The notes under the pieces: model-generated
The model's database searches: none
What the model saw: the letters and a program-made list of their open reading frames with translations, nothing else
What the model was told of the DNA's origin: nothing
Assembly: GCF_020616555.1 (NCBI RefSeq)
Contig: NZ_CP085173.1
Coordinates: 7,084,001 to 7,148,000, forward strand
DNA length: 64,000 nt
From: Streptomyces longhuiensis
GTDB taxonomy: Bacteria > Actinomycetota > Actinomycetes > Streptomycetales > Streptomycetaceae
Direction: 5' to 3'
Shown here: one piece after another, positions 16,795 through 26,063 of the stretch
Layout of the letters: each line of letters opens with the position of its first letter
How positions within the stretch are numbered: position 1 is the first letter of the stretch
Position numbers and translations under genes: made by a program

Positions 16795-17274
16795 ATGGAC
16801 GCGGTGCGACTCATCAGGGCGAGCCGACGGGCCCTGGCGGAGAGCCAGGACGCGCCGGCCATCACGCGGGAGGCATGGCAGGCCCAGGCCCTCGCACAGG
16901 CCATGGGGAACAGACTGGCGAGAGAGGGTCCGCCGGAGCTGAGGGGCGAGGCGCTCGGACTGAGCGAGGCAGGAGGCAGAGGCTGCTCGGGCTCGGCGAT
17001 CCCGGTCATCGGGTCGGGCGGCATACGGGCGGCTCAGCTCACGGAGCTGGCGGAGGCGCACAAGGCGCTGATCGGTCTGGCCGCGCTGCTCGGAGAAGTG
17101 GGGATCGCCCTGGTGGGCATAGCCAGCGAGGCAGAGGAGGAAGGGGCCTACTGGCACTGCATGGACGCCATCGACGCCGCCGACGAATCACGGGACAGGG
17201 TCCTCGAGATAATCCGCCGGCTCGGGCTGCGCCGCGACACCATGTCGGAATCCGAGCCGGACTCGGCAGCGTAG
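16795..17274 (+). CDS. DUF6099 family protein
   Basis: 159 aa. ATG 16795 is chosen because family-like sequence begins there (MDAVRLIRASRRALAES). Conserved-looking segments are PPELRGEALGLSEAGGRG, AAQLTELAEAHKALIGLAAL and AIDAADESRDRVLEI. It is a predicted soluble helical protein, rich in Ala and Glu, without signal peptide. I recognise it as a Streptomyces family of unknown function. The upstream inverted repeat and AT-rich patch suggest its own regulated promoter rather than read-through from the MazG gene. Confidence 0.75.
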   Translation: MDAVRLIRASRRALAESQDAPAITREAWQAQALAQAMGNRLAREGPPELRGEALGLSEAGGRGCSGSAIPVIGSGGIRAAQLTELAEAHKALIGLAALLGEVGIALVGIASEAEEEGAYWHCMDAIDAADESRDRVLEIIRRLGLRRDTMSESEPDSAA

Positions 17275-17342
17275 GACGCCTGTGGCTGTGGCAGCGGGCT
17301 TCGGGGGCGCACCGGCATCGGTGCGACGCGCCCCCGGCGGGG

Positions 17343-17540
17343 TCAGAGGCGGTGGCCCTCGTCGGCGGACGGGGCGCCGGGTCCGGTGGACTGCTGAAGG
17401 TCGGCGTCGAGTTGCGACAGATCCGCGTTGAGCGCGGCCATCAGCTCTTCCATCTGCTGGAGCAGCCCCTTGGGCGCGCCCTTCTGATCCGGCGCGGCCG
17501 GTTCGTGCACGACCTGCTCGGACATGGCTTCCTGGGACAT
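17343..17540 (-). CDS. Small hypothetical protein, helical and acidic
   Basis: 65 aa. ATG 17540 has a good GAGGAGG ribosome site 5 bp upstream, which supports real translation. The central part (GLLQQMEELMAALNADLSQL followed by DADLQQ) is heptad-like and likely an amphipathic helix or coiled coil, flanked by flexible Pro/Gly/Ser ends. There is no Cys and few Ser/Thr, so it is a poor RiPP precursor candidate. I do not recognise the family. It converges on the DUF6099 gene. The region behind it (17541-17869) has no gene and holds only a heptamer repeat. Confidence 0.55.
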   Translation of the reverse strand: MSQEAMSEQVVHEPAAPDQKGAPKGLLQQMEELMAALNADLSQLDADLQQSTGPGAPSADEGHRL

Positions 17541-17767
17541 GACGGCCTCCTCGGCCCTCGCCCTCCCGCGGGGGAGAGCAGGTGACGCAAGCGTCGCCCG
17601 GCAGCGGCAGCAGCCACCGGTGCGGGTGCCGGGCGGTCCGGCTCCGCCCGAGCCAACGATCACTCGCCGGACGGGTCACTGGCGCGCGCCCCGGCCACGT
17701 GCCCGGTTGACGGATGTTCACCCGACGGGGGCGGGGCCGGAGCGGCGTGACCAGCGGAGTTGACGCT

Positions 17768-17837
17768 CAGCCGTCAGCCGTCAGCCGTCAGCCGTCAGCC
17801 GTCAGCCGGCAGCGGTGAGCCGTCAGCGGTGAGCCGT
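17768..17837. repeat. Heptamer tandem repeat (CAGCCGT)n
   Basis: About six near-perfect CAGCCGT units followed by degenerate CAGCGGTGAGCCGT copies, in the intergenic stretch between the small ORF and the LLM oxidoreductase. It looks like replication slippage. No function is evident. Confidence 0.85.
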
Positions 17838-17869
17838 GAAGCGGCCCAGGGAGCCAGGAGGTCCGTGGT

Positions 17870-18793
17870 CTAGGAGAGCTGGGGCATCACCTCGGTGGCG
17901 ATCAGCTCCAAGTGGTCCAGGTCGTCCAGGTCGAGCATCTGGAGATACATCCGCTGCGAGCCGACGGACTGGTACGCGGCGATGCGCTCCACGACCTCGG
18001 CCGGCGAACCGGCGAGCCCGTTCGCCTTCAGCTCGTCCACATCACGGCCGATCGTGGCGGCGCGGCGCCTGACGTCGGCGTCGGTCTTGCCCACGCACGC
18101 CACCAGGGCGTTGGAGTAGACGAGGCTGTCGGCGCTGCGGCCGCGCTGCTCCGCCGCCGCACGGACCCGCTTGAACTGCTGCTCCGTGTCGGCGAGCGAC
18201 GCGAACGGGATGTTGAACTCGTCGGCGTACTGCGCGGCGAGCGCCGGGGTCCGCTTGGCGCCGTGCCCGCCGATCAGGACCGGCACCTTGTTCTGTGCCG
18301 GCTTGGGAAGCGCGGGGGAGTCCTTCAGCTGGTAGTACGTGCCGTTGAAGTCGAAGCGCTCGCCGACGAGCGTGCTCCACAGGCCCGTGACGATGGCGAG
18401 TTGCTCCTCAAGACGGCCGAACTTCTCCTTCGGGAAGGGAATGCCGTAAGCCTCGTGCTCGGCTCCGTACCAGCCGGAGCCGAGACCCAACTCCACACGT
18501 CCGCCCGACATCTGGTCGACCTGCGCCACCTGGATCGCGAGGACGCCCGGGAGGCGGAAGGTGCCGGCGGTCATCAGTGTGCCCAGGCGGATCCGCCTGG
18601 TCTCGCGGGCGAGGCCGGCCAGCGTGATCCAGGCATCGGTGGGGCCGGGGAGCCCGTCGGTGGAGCCCATGTGCAAGTAGTGGTCGGACCGGAAAAACGC
18701 TCCGTAATCGAGGTCTTCGGCGGCCTTCGCCACGCGGAGAAGCGTCTCGTAGGTCGCGCCTTGCTGCGGTTCTGTGAATACTCGAAGATCCAT
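17870..18793 (-). CDS. LLM-class F420-dependent oxidoreductase
   Basis: 307 aa. Luciferase-like barrel protein with AAEDLDYGAFFRSDHYLHMG near the N-terminus, RRIRLGTLMTAGTFRLPGV, QVDQMSGGRVELGLGSGWY and the closing AEVVERIAAYQSVG. This matches the TIGR03560-like F420-dependent group common in actinobacteria. These enzymes use reduced or oxidised F420 on small organic substrates; the substrate is unknown. Divergent from hen1, with palindrome GGTCAC-N5-GTGACC in the shared promoter region. Confidence 0.85.
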   Translation of the reverse strand: MDLRVFTEPQQGATYETLLRVAKAAEDLDYGAFFRSDHYLHMGSTDGLPGPTDAWITLAGLARETRRIRLGTLMTAGTFRLPGVLAIQVAQVDQMSGGRVELGLGSGWYGAEHEAYGIPFPKEKFGRLEEQLAIVTGLWSTLVGERFDFNGTYYQLKDSPALPKPAQNKVPVLIGGHGAKRTPALAAQYADEFNIPFASLADTEQQFKRVRAAAEQRGRSADSLVYSNALVACVGKTDADVRRRAATIGRDVDELKANGLAGSPAEVVERIAAYQSVGSQRMYLQMLDLDDLDHLELIATEVMPQLS

Positions 18794-18809
18794 TCAGCCA
18801 TCATGCACC

Positions 18810-18826
18810 GGTCACTTCTGGTGACC
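18810..18826. promoter_or_regulatory. Palindrome in the LLM/hen1 divergent region
   Basis: GGTCAC TTCTG GTGACC: perfect 6-bp arms around 5 bp, 17 bp upstream of the LLM start and about 70 bp upstream of hen1. Candidate operator, by symmetry only. Confidence 0.4.
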
Positions 18827-18883
18827 TCTTAGAACCGCAGCGTCCCCGGGAGAAATGCGTGGTCGGGGGCGCTACCGGCGGAC

Positions 18884-18889
18884 CATACT
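18884..18889 (+). promoter_or_regulatory. -10 element, probable leaderless start of hen1
   Basis: CATACT ends 7 nt before GTG 18897 and no ribosome site is present, consistent with a leaderless mRNA. The -35 region is weak. Confidence 0.4.
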
Positions 18890-18896
18890 CGGACAC

Positions 18897-20381
18897 GTGT
18901 TCCTGACGATCAGCACGACCGGCACCCCTGAACGCCCCGCGACCGACCTCGGGTTTCTGCTGCACAAGCATCCCGGCAATGCGCAGGCGTTCTCCACCTC
19001 GCACGGAACCGCGCACGTCCTCTACCCGGAGGCGTCCGCGGAGCGCTGCACCGCGGCGCTGCTCCTGGAGGTGGATCCGGTCGCGCTCGTGCGCCGCGGC
19101 AAGGGCAAAGGCCGCGGAGGCGCCCCCGACGCGGCGCTCGCGCAGTATGTGAACGACCGGCCGTACGCCGCGTCGTCCCTGCTCGCCGTGGCGATCGGCG
19201 CGGTGTTCTCCAGCGCCCTGCGCGGACAGTGCAAGGCCATGCCCGAGCGGGCCGAGCAGCCGATGCCGCTGCGTATCGAGGTGCCGGCGGTGCCCGCGCG
19301 CGGCGGGGCGGCGCTGGTGCGCCGGCTCTTCGAGCCGCTCGGCTGGGCCACGGTGACGGCCGACCCGGTCGCGCTCGACGAGCAGTTCCCCGAGTGGGGC
19401 GACTCGCGTTATGTGCGTCTCGTCCTGGAGGGCGAGCTGCGGCTCGCCGAGGCGCTGCGGCATCTGTATGTGCTGCTGCCCGTGCTCGACGACGCCAAGC
19501 ACTACTGGGTCTCGGCCGACGAGGTCGACAAGCTGCTCCGGGCGGGTGAGGGCTGGCTGCCCACGCACCCCGAGCAGAAGCTGATCACCAGCCGCTACCT
19601 CTCGCGGCGCTGGGCGCTCACCCGCAGCGCCATGGAGCGCCTGGAGCTGGTGCGGCTCGCCGACGCGGACGACACCGACGTGGAGGACATCGACAACGCG
19701 GTCGACGAGGCGACGGACACCGAGGAGCAGCCCGTACCGCTGGCCGTTCAGCGGCGCGAAGCCATCGCCGCCGCGCTCAGGGCCGCCGGGGCCGGGCGCG
19801 TGCTCGACCTGGGCTGCGGACAGGGCCAGTTGGTGCACGAGCTGCTCAAGGACGCCCGGTTCACCGAGGTCGTGGGTGTCGACGTGTCGATGCGGGCCCT
19901 GACGATCGCCGCCCGGCGCCTCAGGATCGACCGGATGGGAGAGCGCCAGGCCTCCCGCGTCACGCTCCTCCAGGGCTCGCTCGCGTACACCGACAAGCGG
20001 CTCAAGGGATACGACGCGGCGGTACTCAGTGAGGTCATCGAGCATCTCGACCTGCCGCGGCTGCCCGCGCTGGAGTACGCGGTGTTCGGTTCCGCGCGGC
20101 CGAGGACGGTCCTCGTGACGACACCGAACGCCGAGTACAACGTCCGCTGGGAGACCCTGCCCGCCGGACACGTCCGGCACGGCGACCACCGCTTCGAGTG
20201 GACCCGCGAGGAGTTCCGTACCTGGGCGGGCGCGGTGGCCGAACGGCACGGCTACGGCGTGGAGTTCGAGCCCGTCGGACCCGACGACCCGGAGGTCGGC
20301 CCGCCCACGCAGATGGCCGTCTTCACCCTCACCGACCAGACCCTGACCGACCCGGGCCCGAAGGAGGCGAAGGCCGCATGA
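18897..20381 (+). CDS. hen1: Bacterial Hen1, 3'-terminal RNA ribose 2'-O-methyltransferase
   Basis: 494 aa from GTG 18897, placed 7 nt after a -10 element. Residues 1-~245 are the bacterial N-terminal Hen1 domain (FLTISTTGTPERPATDLGFL at the start). The C-terminal methyltransferase begins near residue 302 with RVLDLGCGQGQL. The metal-binding cluster EVIEHLDL and HGDHRFEWTREEF is intact, as expected for Mn-dependent 2'-O-methylation. In characterised systems Hen1 methylates the 3' end of cleaved RNA so that repair by Pnkp leaves a protected junction. The stop overlaps the pnkp start by 4 bp. Confidence 0.93.
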   Translation: MFLTISTTGTPERPATDLGFLLHKHPGNAQAFSTSHGTAHVLYPEASAERCTAALLLEVDPVALVRRGKGKGRGGAPDAALAQYVNDRPYAASSLLAVAIGAVFSSALRGQCKAMPERAEQPMPLRIEVPAVPARGGAALVRRLFEPLGWATVTADPVALDEQFPEWGDSRYVRLVLEGELRLAEALRHLYVLLPVLDDAKHYWVSADEVDKLLRAGEGWLPTHPEQKLITSRYLSRRWALTRSAMERLELVRLADADDTDVEDIDNAVDEATDTEEQPVPLAVQRREAIAAALRAAGAGRVLDLGCGQGQLVHELLKDARFTEVVGVDVSMRALTIAARRLRIDRMGERQASRVTLLQGSLAYTDKRLKGYDAAVLSEVIEHLDLPRLPALEYAVFGSARPRTVLVTTPNAEYNVRWETLPAGHVRHGDHRFEWTREEFRTWAGAVAERHGYGVEFEPVGPDDPEVGPPTQMAVFTLTDQTLTDPGPKEAKAA

Positions 20382-22948
20382 CCACCACCGGTTCCCACGC
20401 TCGTACGCTCCCCGTCACCGACCTGTCCCTCGTCGTCCTTGTCGGCGCCTCGGGGTCCGGCAAGTCGACCTTCGCGCGGCGGCACTTCAAGCCCACCGAG
20501 ATCATCTCCAGCGACTTCTGCCGAGGGCTCGTCGCCGACGACGAGAACGACCAGAGCGCCAGCCGCGACGCCTTCGACGTGCTCCACTACATCGCGGGCA
20601 AGCGCCTCGCGGCCGGACGGCTCACCGTCGTCGACGCGACCAACGTCCAGCAGGAGAGCCGCAAGCAGCTGGTCGACCTGGCGCGGCAGTACGACGTGCT
20701 GCCCATCGCCATCGTCCTCGACATCCCCGAGGAGGTCTGCGCCGCGCGCAACGCGGAGCGCGCCGACCGGGCCGGCATGGCGCGCCGCGTCATCACCCGG
20801 CACACCCGCGAACTGCGGCGCTCCCTGCGTCACTTGGAGCGCGAGGGCTTCCGCAAGGTGCACATCCTGCGCGGCGTCGAGGAGGCCGACAGCGCCGAGG
20901 TCGTACGCGAGAAGCGCTACAACGACCTCACGCACCTCACGGGTCCCTTCGACATCATCGGCGACATCCACGGCTGCGCCTCCGAGCTGGAGACGCTGCT
21001 CACCCGGCTCGGCTACGTGGACGGTGTGCACCCCGAGGGCCGTACGGCGGTGTTCGTCGGTGACCTCGTCGACCGGGGGCCCGACTCCCCGGGCGTCCTG
21101 CGCCGCGTCATGGCGATGGTCAAGTCGGGCCACGCGCTGTGCGTGCCCGGGAACCATGAGAACAAGTTCGGCCGTTACCTCAAGGGCAGAAAGGTCCAGC
21201 ACACGCACGGCCTCGCCGAGACCGTCGAGCAGTTCGCGGGCGAGAGCGAGGAGTTCACGCAGGAGGTCGCCGAGTTCGTCGACGGCCTCGTCAGCCACTA
21301 CGTCCTCGACGGGGGCAAGCTCGTCGTGTGCCACGCGGGCCTGCCCGAGAAGTACCACGGGCGCACGTCCGGGCGGGTGCGCTCGCACGCGCTGTACGGG
21401 GACACGACCGGCGAGACCGACGAGTTCGGCCTGCCGGTGCGCTACCCGTGGGCCGAGGAGTACCGCGGCAGCGCGGCCGTCGTCTACGGCCACACGCCGG
21501 TCCCGCAGGCCACCTGGCTCAACAACACCGTCTGCCTCGACACCGGCGCCGTGTTCGGCGGCAAGCTGACCGCGCTGCGCTGGCCGGAGCGCGAACTGGT
21601 CGACGTACCCGCCGAGAAGGTCTGGTACGAGCCGTCGAGGCCGCTGCGGACCGAGGCGCCCGGCGGGCAGGACGGGCGGCCGCTCGACCTCGCCGACGTG
21701 CACGGGCGGCGGTCCGTCGAGACGCGCCACGCCGGACGCGTCGCCGTGCGCGAGGAGAACGCGGCGGCGGCCCTGGAGGTCATGAGCCGCTTCGCCGTCG
21801 ACCCGCGCCTGGTCCCGTACCTGCCGCCGACCATGGCGCCCACGGCGAGCGCCGGCGCGGGAGCCCGCGGCGGAGCCGCTGATGAACACTTCCTGGAGCA
21901 CCCCGCCGAGGCCTTCGCCCAGTACGCCGCCGACGGAGTCGGGCGCGTCGTGTGCGAGGAGAAGCACATGGGCTCGCGGGCCGTGGCCCTGGTGTGCCGG
22001 GACGCGCAGGTGGCGCGTGAGCGCTTCGGCGTCCCGGAAGGTCCCACCGGCGCGCTCTACACCCGTACGGGACGGTCCTTCTTCGCCGACGAGCAGGTCA
22101 CCGAGGAGATCCTCGGCCGGGTGCGCGCCGCCGCCACCGACGCGGGCCTGTGGGACGAGCTCGACACGGACTGGCTGCTGCTCGACACCGAGCTGATGCC
22201 CTGGTCGCTCAAGGCGTCGGGCCTGCTGCGCTCGCAGTACGCCGCCGTGGGCGCCGCGTCGGGTGCCGTGTTCCCGGACGTCATCGCCGGTCTGGAAGCG
22301 GCGGCGGCACGCGGCGTCGACGTGGGCGAACTGCTCGGCAGACAGCGTGAACGGGCCGCCGACGCGGCCGCGTTCACGGACGCCTACCGGCGCTACTGCT
22401 GGACGACGGACGGGCTCGACGGGGTGCGGCTCGCGCCGTTCCAGATCCTGGCCGTGCAGGGCAGGTCGCTGGCCGCGCTGCCGCACGACGAGCAGCTCGC
22501 CCTCATCGACCGCATGGTCGAGCACGACGGGTCCGGCCTCCTGCAGACCACCCGGCGGCTCTTCGTGGACACCGGTGACGAGGCGTCCGTGAGCGCCGGT
22601 GTCGACTGGTGGCTGGAGATGACCGGGCGCGGCGGCGAGGGCATGGTCGTCAAGCCGGTCGAGGCGCTCACGCGCGACGGCAAGGGCCGGCTCGTACAGC
22701 CCGGCATCAAGTGCCGTGGCCGCGAGTACCTGCGGATCATCTACGGTCCCGAGTACACCCGCCCCGACCACCTGGAGCGCCTGCGCGGCCGCTTCCTCGG
22801 GCACAAGCGCTCGCTCGCGATCCGCGAGTACGCGCTCGGTCTCGAGGCGCTGGACCGGCTGGCGGCCGGGGAGCCGCTGTGGCGGGTCCACGAGGCGGTG
22901 TTCGCGGTCCTCGCGCTCGAGTCGGAGCCGGTCGACCCGAGGCTGTGA
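20378..22948 (+). CDS. pnkp: Polynucleotide kinase-phosphatase-ligase Pnkp
   Basis: 856 aa with a good AAGGAGG site inside the end of hen1. Three modules are visible. The 5' kinase has P-loop GASGSGKST (residues 23-31). The calcineurin-like 2',3'-phosphatase has GDIHGCASELE, GDLVDRGPDS and GNHENKFGRY. The C-terminal ligase-like adenylyltransferase has EEKHMGSRAV with the predicted nucleophile Lys529, plus the late GMVVKPVEAL motif. With Hen1 it heals and seals RNAs broken by ribotoxins. No toxin or third repair gene is adjacent, so the pair probably acts in general RNA damage defence. Confidence 0.95.
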   Translation: MTTTGSHARTLPVTDLSLVVLVGASGSGKSTFARRHFKPTEIISSDFCRGLVADDENDQSASRDAFDVLHYIAGKRLAAGRLTVVDATNVQQESRKQLVDLARQYDVLPIAIVLDIPEEVCAARNAERADRAGMARRVITRHTRELRRSLRHLEREGFRKVHILRGVEEADSAEVVREKRYNDLTHLTGPFDIIGDIHGCASELETLLTRLGYVDGVHPEGRTAVFVGDLVDRGPDSPGVLRRVMAMVKSGHALCVPGNHENKFGRYLKGRKVQHTHGLAETVEQFAGESEEFTQEVAEFVDGLVSHYVLDGGKLVVCHAGLPEKYHGRTSGRVRSHALYGDTTGETDEFGLPVRYPWAEEYRGSAAVVYGHTPVPQATWLNNTVCLDTGAVFGGKLTALRWPERELVDVPAEKVWYEPSRPLRTEAPGGQDGRPLDLADVHGRRSVETRHAGRVAVREENAAAALEVMSRFAVDPRLVPYLPPTMAPTASAGAGARGGAADEHFLEHPAEAFAQYAADGVGRVVCEEKHMGSRAVALVCRDAQVARERFGVPEGPTGALYTRTGRSFFADEQVTEEILGRVRAAATDAGLWDELDTDWLLLDTELMPWSLKASGLLRSQYAAVGAASGAVFPDVIAGLEAAAARGVDVGELLGRQRERAADAAAFTDAYRRYCWTTDGLDGVRLAPFQILAVQGRSLAALPHDEQLALIDRMVEHDGSGLLQTTRRLFVDTGDEASVSAGVDWWLEMTGRGGEGMVVKPVEALTRDGKGRLVQPGIKCRGREYLRIIYGPEYTRPDHLERLRGRFLGHKRSLAIREYALGLEALDRLAAGEPLWRVHEAVFAVLALESEPVDPRL

Positions 22949-23023
22949 GGGTGCTGATGTGAGCCGCCACCCAGCTCCTTGATTGCACGGGCACGGGCTG
23001 TCCGGCCGGGGAAAGATGGATCC

Positions 23024-24247
23024 ATGGGATTCCACGTCGACTCCGAGGCCGGGCGCCTGCGCCGCGTCATCCTGCACCGCCCCGATCTGGAGCTCAAGCG
23101 GCTCACGCCGAGCAACAAGGACGCGTTGCTCTTCGACGACGTGCTGTGGGTGCGCCGCGCGCGGCAGGAGCACGACGGGTTCGCCGACGTGCTGCGCGAC
23201 CGCGGCGTGACCGTGCACCTCTTCGGCGACCTGCTCACCGAGGCGCTCGCCATCGGGGACGCCAGATCCCTCGTCCTCGACCGGGTCTTCGACGAGAAGG
23301 AGTACGGTCCGCTCGCCACCGACCACCTCAGGGCCGCCTTCGAGACGATGCCGGCCACGGACCTGGCCGAGGCGCTGGTCGGCGGCATGACCAAGCGGGA
23401 GTTCCTCGACCGGCACCCCGAGCCGACGTCGGTCCGCTTCCACGCGATGGACCTCGACGACTTCCTGCTCGGCCCGCTGCCCAACCACCTGTTCACCCGC
23501 GACACCTCGGCCTGGATCTACGACGGCGTCTCCATCAACGCGATGCGCTGGCCCGCCCGGCAGCGCGAGACCGTCCACTTCGAGGCGATCTACCGGCACC
23601 ATCCGCTGTTCCGCGACGCGGGCTTCCACCTGTGGTCGGAGGGGCAGGCCGACTACCCGTCCACGATCGAGGGCGGCGACGTCCTGGTGATCGGGCAGGG
23701 CGCCGTACTCATCGGCATGAGCGAGCGCACCACCCCGCAGGCCGTCGAGATGCTGGCGCACAAGCTGTTCGCGGAGGGCTCCGCGCAGACGATCGTGGCC
23801 CTCGACATGCCGAAGCGGCGGGCGTTCATGCACCTCGACACCGTGATGACGATGGTCGACGGCGACACGTTCACGCAGTACGCGGGGCTCGGCATGCTGC
23901 GCTCGTACACCATCGAACCGGGCGTGGGCGAGCGGGACTTGAAGGTCACCGACCATCCGCCGGAGCACATGCACCGGGCCATCGCGGCCGCGCTCGGCCT
24001 CAGCGAGATCCGGGTCCTGACCGCCACGCAGGACGTGCACGCGGCCGAGCGGGAGCAGTGGGACGACGGGTGCAACGTGCTGGCGGTGGAGCCGGGCGTC
24101 GTCGTCGCCTACGAGCGCAACGCGACGACGAACACCTATCTGCGCAAGCAGGGCATCGAGGTCATAGAGATCCTGGGCAGTGAGCTGGGGCGGGGGAGGG
24201 GCGGCCCGCGCTGCATGAGCTGCCCGGTCGAGAGGGACCCTGTGTAG
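23024..24247 (+). CDS. arcA: Arginine deiminase
   Basis: 407 aa, ATG 23024 ([12 protein letters not shown]) with GGGGAAAG upstream. Converts L-arginine to citrulline and ammonia. Conserved elements: [15 protein letters not shown], the substrate-binding [11 protein letters not shown], the catalytic His region [12 protein letters not shown] and the C-terminal nucleophile Cys397 in GGPRCMSCP. Followed 145 bp later by an ornithine carbamoyltransferase, so the pair can run the first two ADI-pathway steps. No carbamate kinase or arginine/ornithine antiporter is in view. Confidence 0.93.
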   Translation: MGFHVDSEAGRLRRVILHRPDLELKRLTPSNKDALLFDDVLWVRRARQEHDGFADVLRDRGVTVHLFGDLLTEALAIGDARSLVLDRVFDEKEYGPLATDHLRAAFETMPATDLAEALVGGMTKREFLDRHPEPTSVRFHAMDLDDFLLGPLPNHLFTRDTSAWIYDGVSINAMRWPARQRETVHFEAIYRHHPLFRDAGFHLWSEGQADYPSTIEGGDVLVIGQGAVLIGMSERTTPQAVEMLAHKLFAEGSAQTIVALDMPKRRAFMHLDTVMTMVDGDTFTQYAGLGMLRSYTIEPGVGERDLKVTDHPPEHMHRAIAAALGLSEIRVLTATQDVHAAEREQWDDGCNVLAVEPGVVVAYERNATTNTYLRKQGIEVIEILGSELGRGRGGPRCMSCPVERDPV

Positions 24248-24258
24248 AGCGGTGATCC

Positions 24259-24340
24259 CCGGAACATGTGGTACCCGGAACATCTGGAGCGGTGGTCTCC
24301 GGAACCTGGCACTGTATAGAAATGTGGAGCATCGTATAGA
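24259..24340 (+). promoter_or_regulatory. Repeat-rich control region upstream of arcB
   Basis: CCGGAAC occurs at 24259, 24275 and 24299, the first two extended to CCGGAACATSTGG. Two GTATAGA copies follow at 24314 and 24334, exactly 20 bp (two helical turns) apart. GAGCGGTG also recurs. The lower copies may be -10 elements (TATAGA/TAGACT) and the upper ones activator or repressor sites. None fits a classic ArgR box well. Confidence 0.45.
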
Positions 24341-24392
24341 CTTCCAGCATCTCTGATGCCCTAGCCCTTTACGCGTACCCCAGGAGCGCCCC

Positions 24393-25400
24393 ATGGCGAC
24401 AGTCCGTCCCGACCTCACCGGCCGCCACTTCCTCAAGGAGGTGGACTTCACCGCCGAGGAGTTCCGCGGCCTGATCGACCTCGCCGCCGAGCTGAAGGCG
24501 GCCAAGAAGGCCGGGACGGAGACGCGCCATCTCGCGGGCCGGAACATCGCGCTGATCTTCGAGAAGACCTCCACCCGTACGCGCTGCGCCTTCGAGGTCG
24601 CCGCGGCCGACCAGGGTGCTTCCACGACCTACCTGGACCCGTCCGGCTCGCAGATCGGCCACAAGGAGTCCGTACGGGACACCGCCCGCGTCCTCGGTCG
24701 GATGTTCGACGCCATCGAGTACCGCGGGGACAGCCAGTCCGGCGTCGAGGAGCTCGCCGCGTACGCGGGCGTGCCGGTCTACAACGGCCTGACCGACGAC
24801 TGGCACCCCACGCAGATGCTCGCCGACGTGCTCACGATGGTCGAGCACTGCGACAGGCCGCTGGAGCGGATCGCCTTCTCCTACCTCGGTGACGCCCGCT
24901 TCAACATGGGCAACTCGTACCTGGTGACCGGCGCGCTGCTCGGCATGGACGTCCGCATCGTGGCGCCGCGTGAGTACTGGCCGGCCGACGAGATCGTGGT
25001 GCAGGCCCGCAAGCTCGCCGAGACGAGCGGCGCCCGGATCACGCTCACCGAGGACATCCCCGAGGGCGTCGCGGGTGCCGACTTCGTGGTCACCGACGTC
25101 TGGGTCTCCATGGGGGAGCCCAAGGAGGTGTGGGCCGAGCGCATAGCCGCTCTGGCGCCGTACGCCGTGACCATGGACGTCCTGCGCGCCACGGGGAACG
25201 CGGACGTCAAGTTCCTGCACTGCCTGCCGGCCTTCCACGACCTGGGCACCAAGGTCGGGCGCGAGATCCACGAGGCGTACGGCCTGGACTCCCTGGAGGT
25301 CACGGACGAGGTCTTCGAGTCGGCGCACTCGGTCGTCTTTGACGAGGCCGAGAACCGGCTGCACACCATCAAGGCGATCATGGTCGCCACGCTGGCCTGA
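24393..25400 (+). CDS. arcB: Ornithine carbamoyltransferase
   Basis: 335 aa, ATG 24393 with CCCAGGAG upstream. Carbamoyl-phosphate site [10 protein letters not shown] (STRTR at residues 60-64), ornithine-side HCLPAFHD (catalytic Cys277) and [11 protein letters not shown] are intact. It interconverts ornithine plus carbamoyl phosphate with citrulline. The adjacency of arginine deiminase favours the catabolic direction (citrulline to ornithine plus carbamoyl phosphate), but a biosynthetic role cannot be excluded from sequence. It ends 27 bp before a convergent anti-sigma-like ATPase gene. Confidence 0.92.
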   Translation: MATVRPDLTGRHFLKEVDFTAEEFRGLIDLAAELKAAKKAGTETRHLAGRNIALIFEKTSTRTRCAFEVAAADQGASTTYLDPSGSQIGHKESVRDTARVLGRMFDAIEYRGDSQSGVEELAAYAGVPVYNGLTDDWHPTQMLADVLTMVEHCDRPLERIAFSYLGDARFNMGNSYLVTGALLGMDVRIVAPREYWPADEIVVQARKLAETSGARITLTEDIPEGVAGADFVVTDVWVSMGEPKEVWAERIAALAPYAVTMDVLRATGNADVKFLHCLPAFHDLGTKVGREIHEAYGLDSLEVTDEVFESAHSVVFDEAENRLHTIKAIMVATLA

Positions 25401-25427
25401 CCCCCGCCCCGGCAGGGGAGGCGCGTC

Positions 25428-25952
25428 CTACTCCGGGCTTCTCCGCTGCGCCGGCACCGCGGGAAGGGTGAACCAGACCGCCTTGCCGGACGCGGTGGGG
25501 CGATGTCCGCAGGACGAGCTCAGGGTGCGGATGAGCAGCAGCCCGCGCCCGTGCTCCTGCCACGGGTCCGGCTCCTCGGCCGGACCCGGGAGGGTCAGAT
25601 CGCCGGGCGGCGCCGGGTCGCCGTCGTGCACCTCGACCTGACAGCCCGACGCCAGCAGCTCCACCACCAGCTCGATGGGGCCGGCTCCCGCCGTGTGCTC
25701 GACGGCGTTCGCCACCAGCTCGGCCGTGAGCAGCTCCGCCGTGTCGCTGTCGGCGACGGGCGACTCGATCTCCGCCAGGGCCGTGCGCACCAGGGCGCGC
25801 GCGACCGGCACCGCGGCGGCGGTGTGCGGCAGCGCGATACGCCAGGAGGTGGGGGCGGGCGGTGTGGTCACGGTGGGTCCGTTCAGGGTGCAGGTGTCCT
25901 GACAGCGGGTGACAGGGGCTGACAGCGGGGGAGCTGTCCTGCTTTCAACCAT
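25428..25952 (-). CDS. RsbW-like ATP-binding (HATPase) regulatory protein
   Basis: 174 aa from ATG 25952; the GTG 27 codons downstream is an alternative start that would lie closer to the domain. GHKL/HATPase_c fold with N-box ELVANAVEHT and G-box EHGRGLLLIRTLSSSCG. Streptomyces encodes dozens of such stand-alone anti-sigma or switch kinases. They bind ATP and may phosphorylate an anti-anti-sigma factor. No STAS, sigma-factor or GAF-PP2C partner is adjacent, so the target is unknown. The first 27 residues contain two Cys and are of doubtful authenticity. Confidence 0.72.
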   Translation of the reverse strand: MVESRTAPPLSAPVTRCQDTCTLNGPTVTTPPAPTSWRIALPHTAAAVPVARALVRTALAEIESPVADSDTAELLTAELVANAVEHTAGAGPIELVVELLASGCQVEVHDGDPAPPGDLTLPGPAEEPDPWQEHGRGLLLIRTLSSSCGHRPTASGKAVWFTLPAVPAQRRSPE

Positions 25953-26063
25953 ACGAATGGTAAGGCGTCGCTGGACAGAGCCGCCCGACGCTCTTTCCGC
26001 GGGACGTTCGTCACTTGTCTCATAGGCGCTCCCTACCCGGGCTGAACGCCTGTCACCAGGATT

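Noticed and set aside
17343..17540. Small ORF as a RiPP precursor
   Set aside because: No Cys, few Ser/Thr in the C-terminal part, no modification genes nearby; looks like a soluble helical protein.
24248..24392. Classical ArgR box upstream of arcB
   Set aside because: The GTATAGA direct repeats are not an inverted ArgR-type box; recorded only as a repeat-rich control region.
20252..24625. Open reading frame of over 1400 codons on the minus strand opposite hen1, pnkp, arcA and arcB
   Set aside because: It is antisense to four convincing genes with full motifs. Its composition is low-complexity Arg/Gly/Val/Asp, as expected from the complement of high-GC codons.
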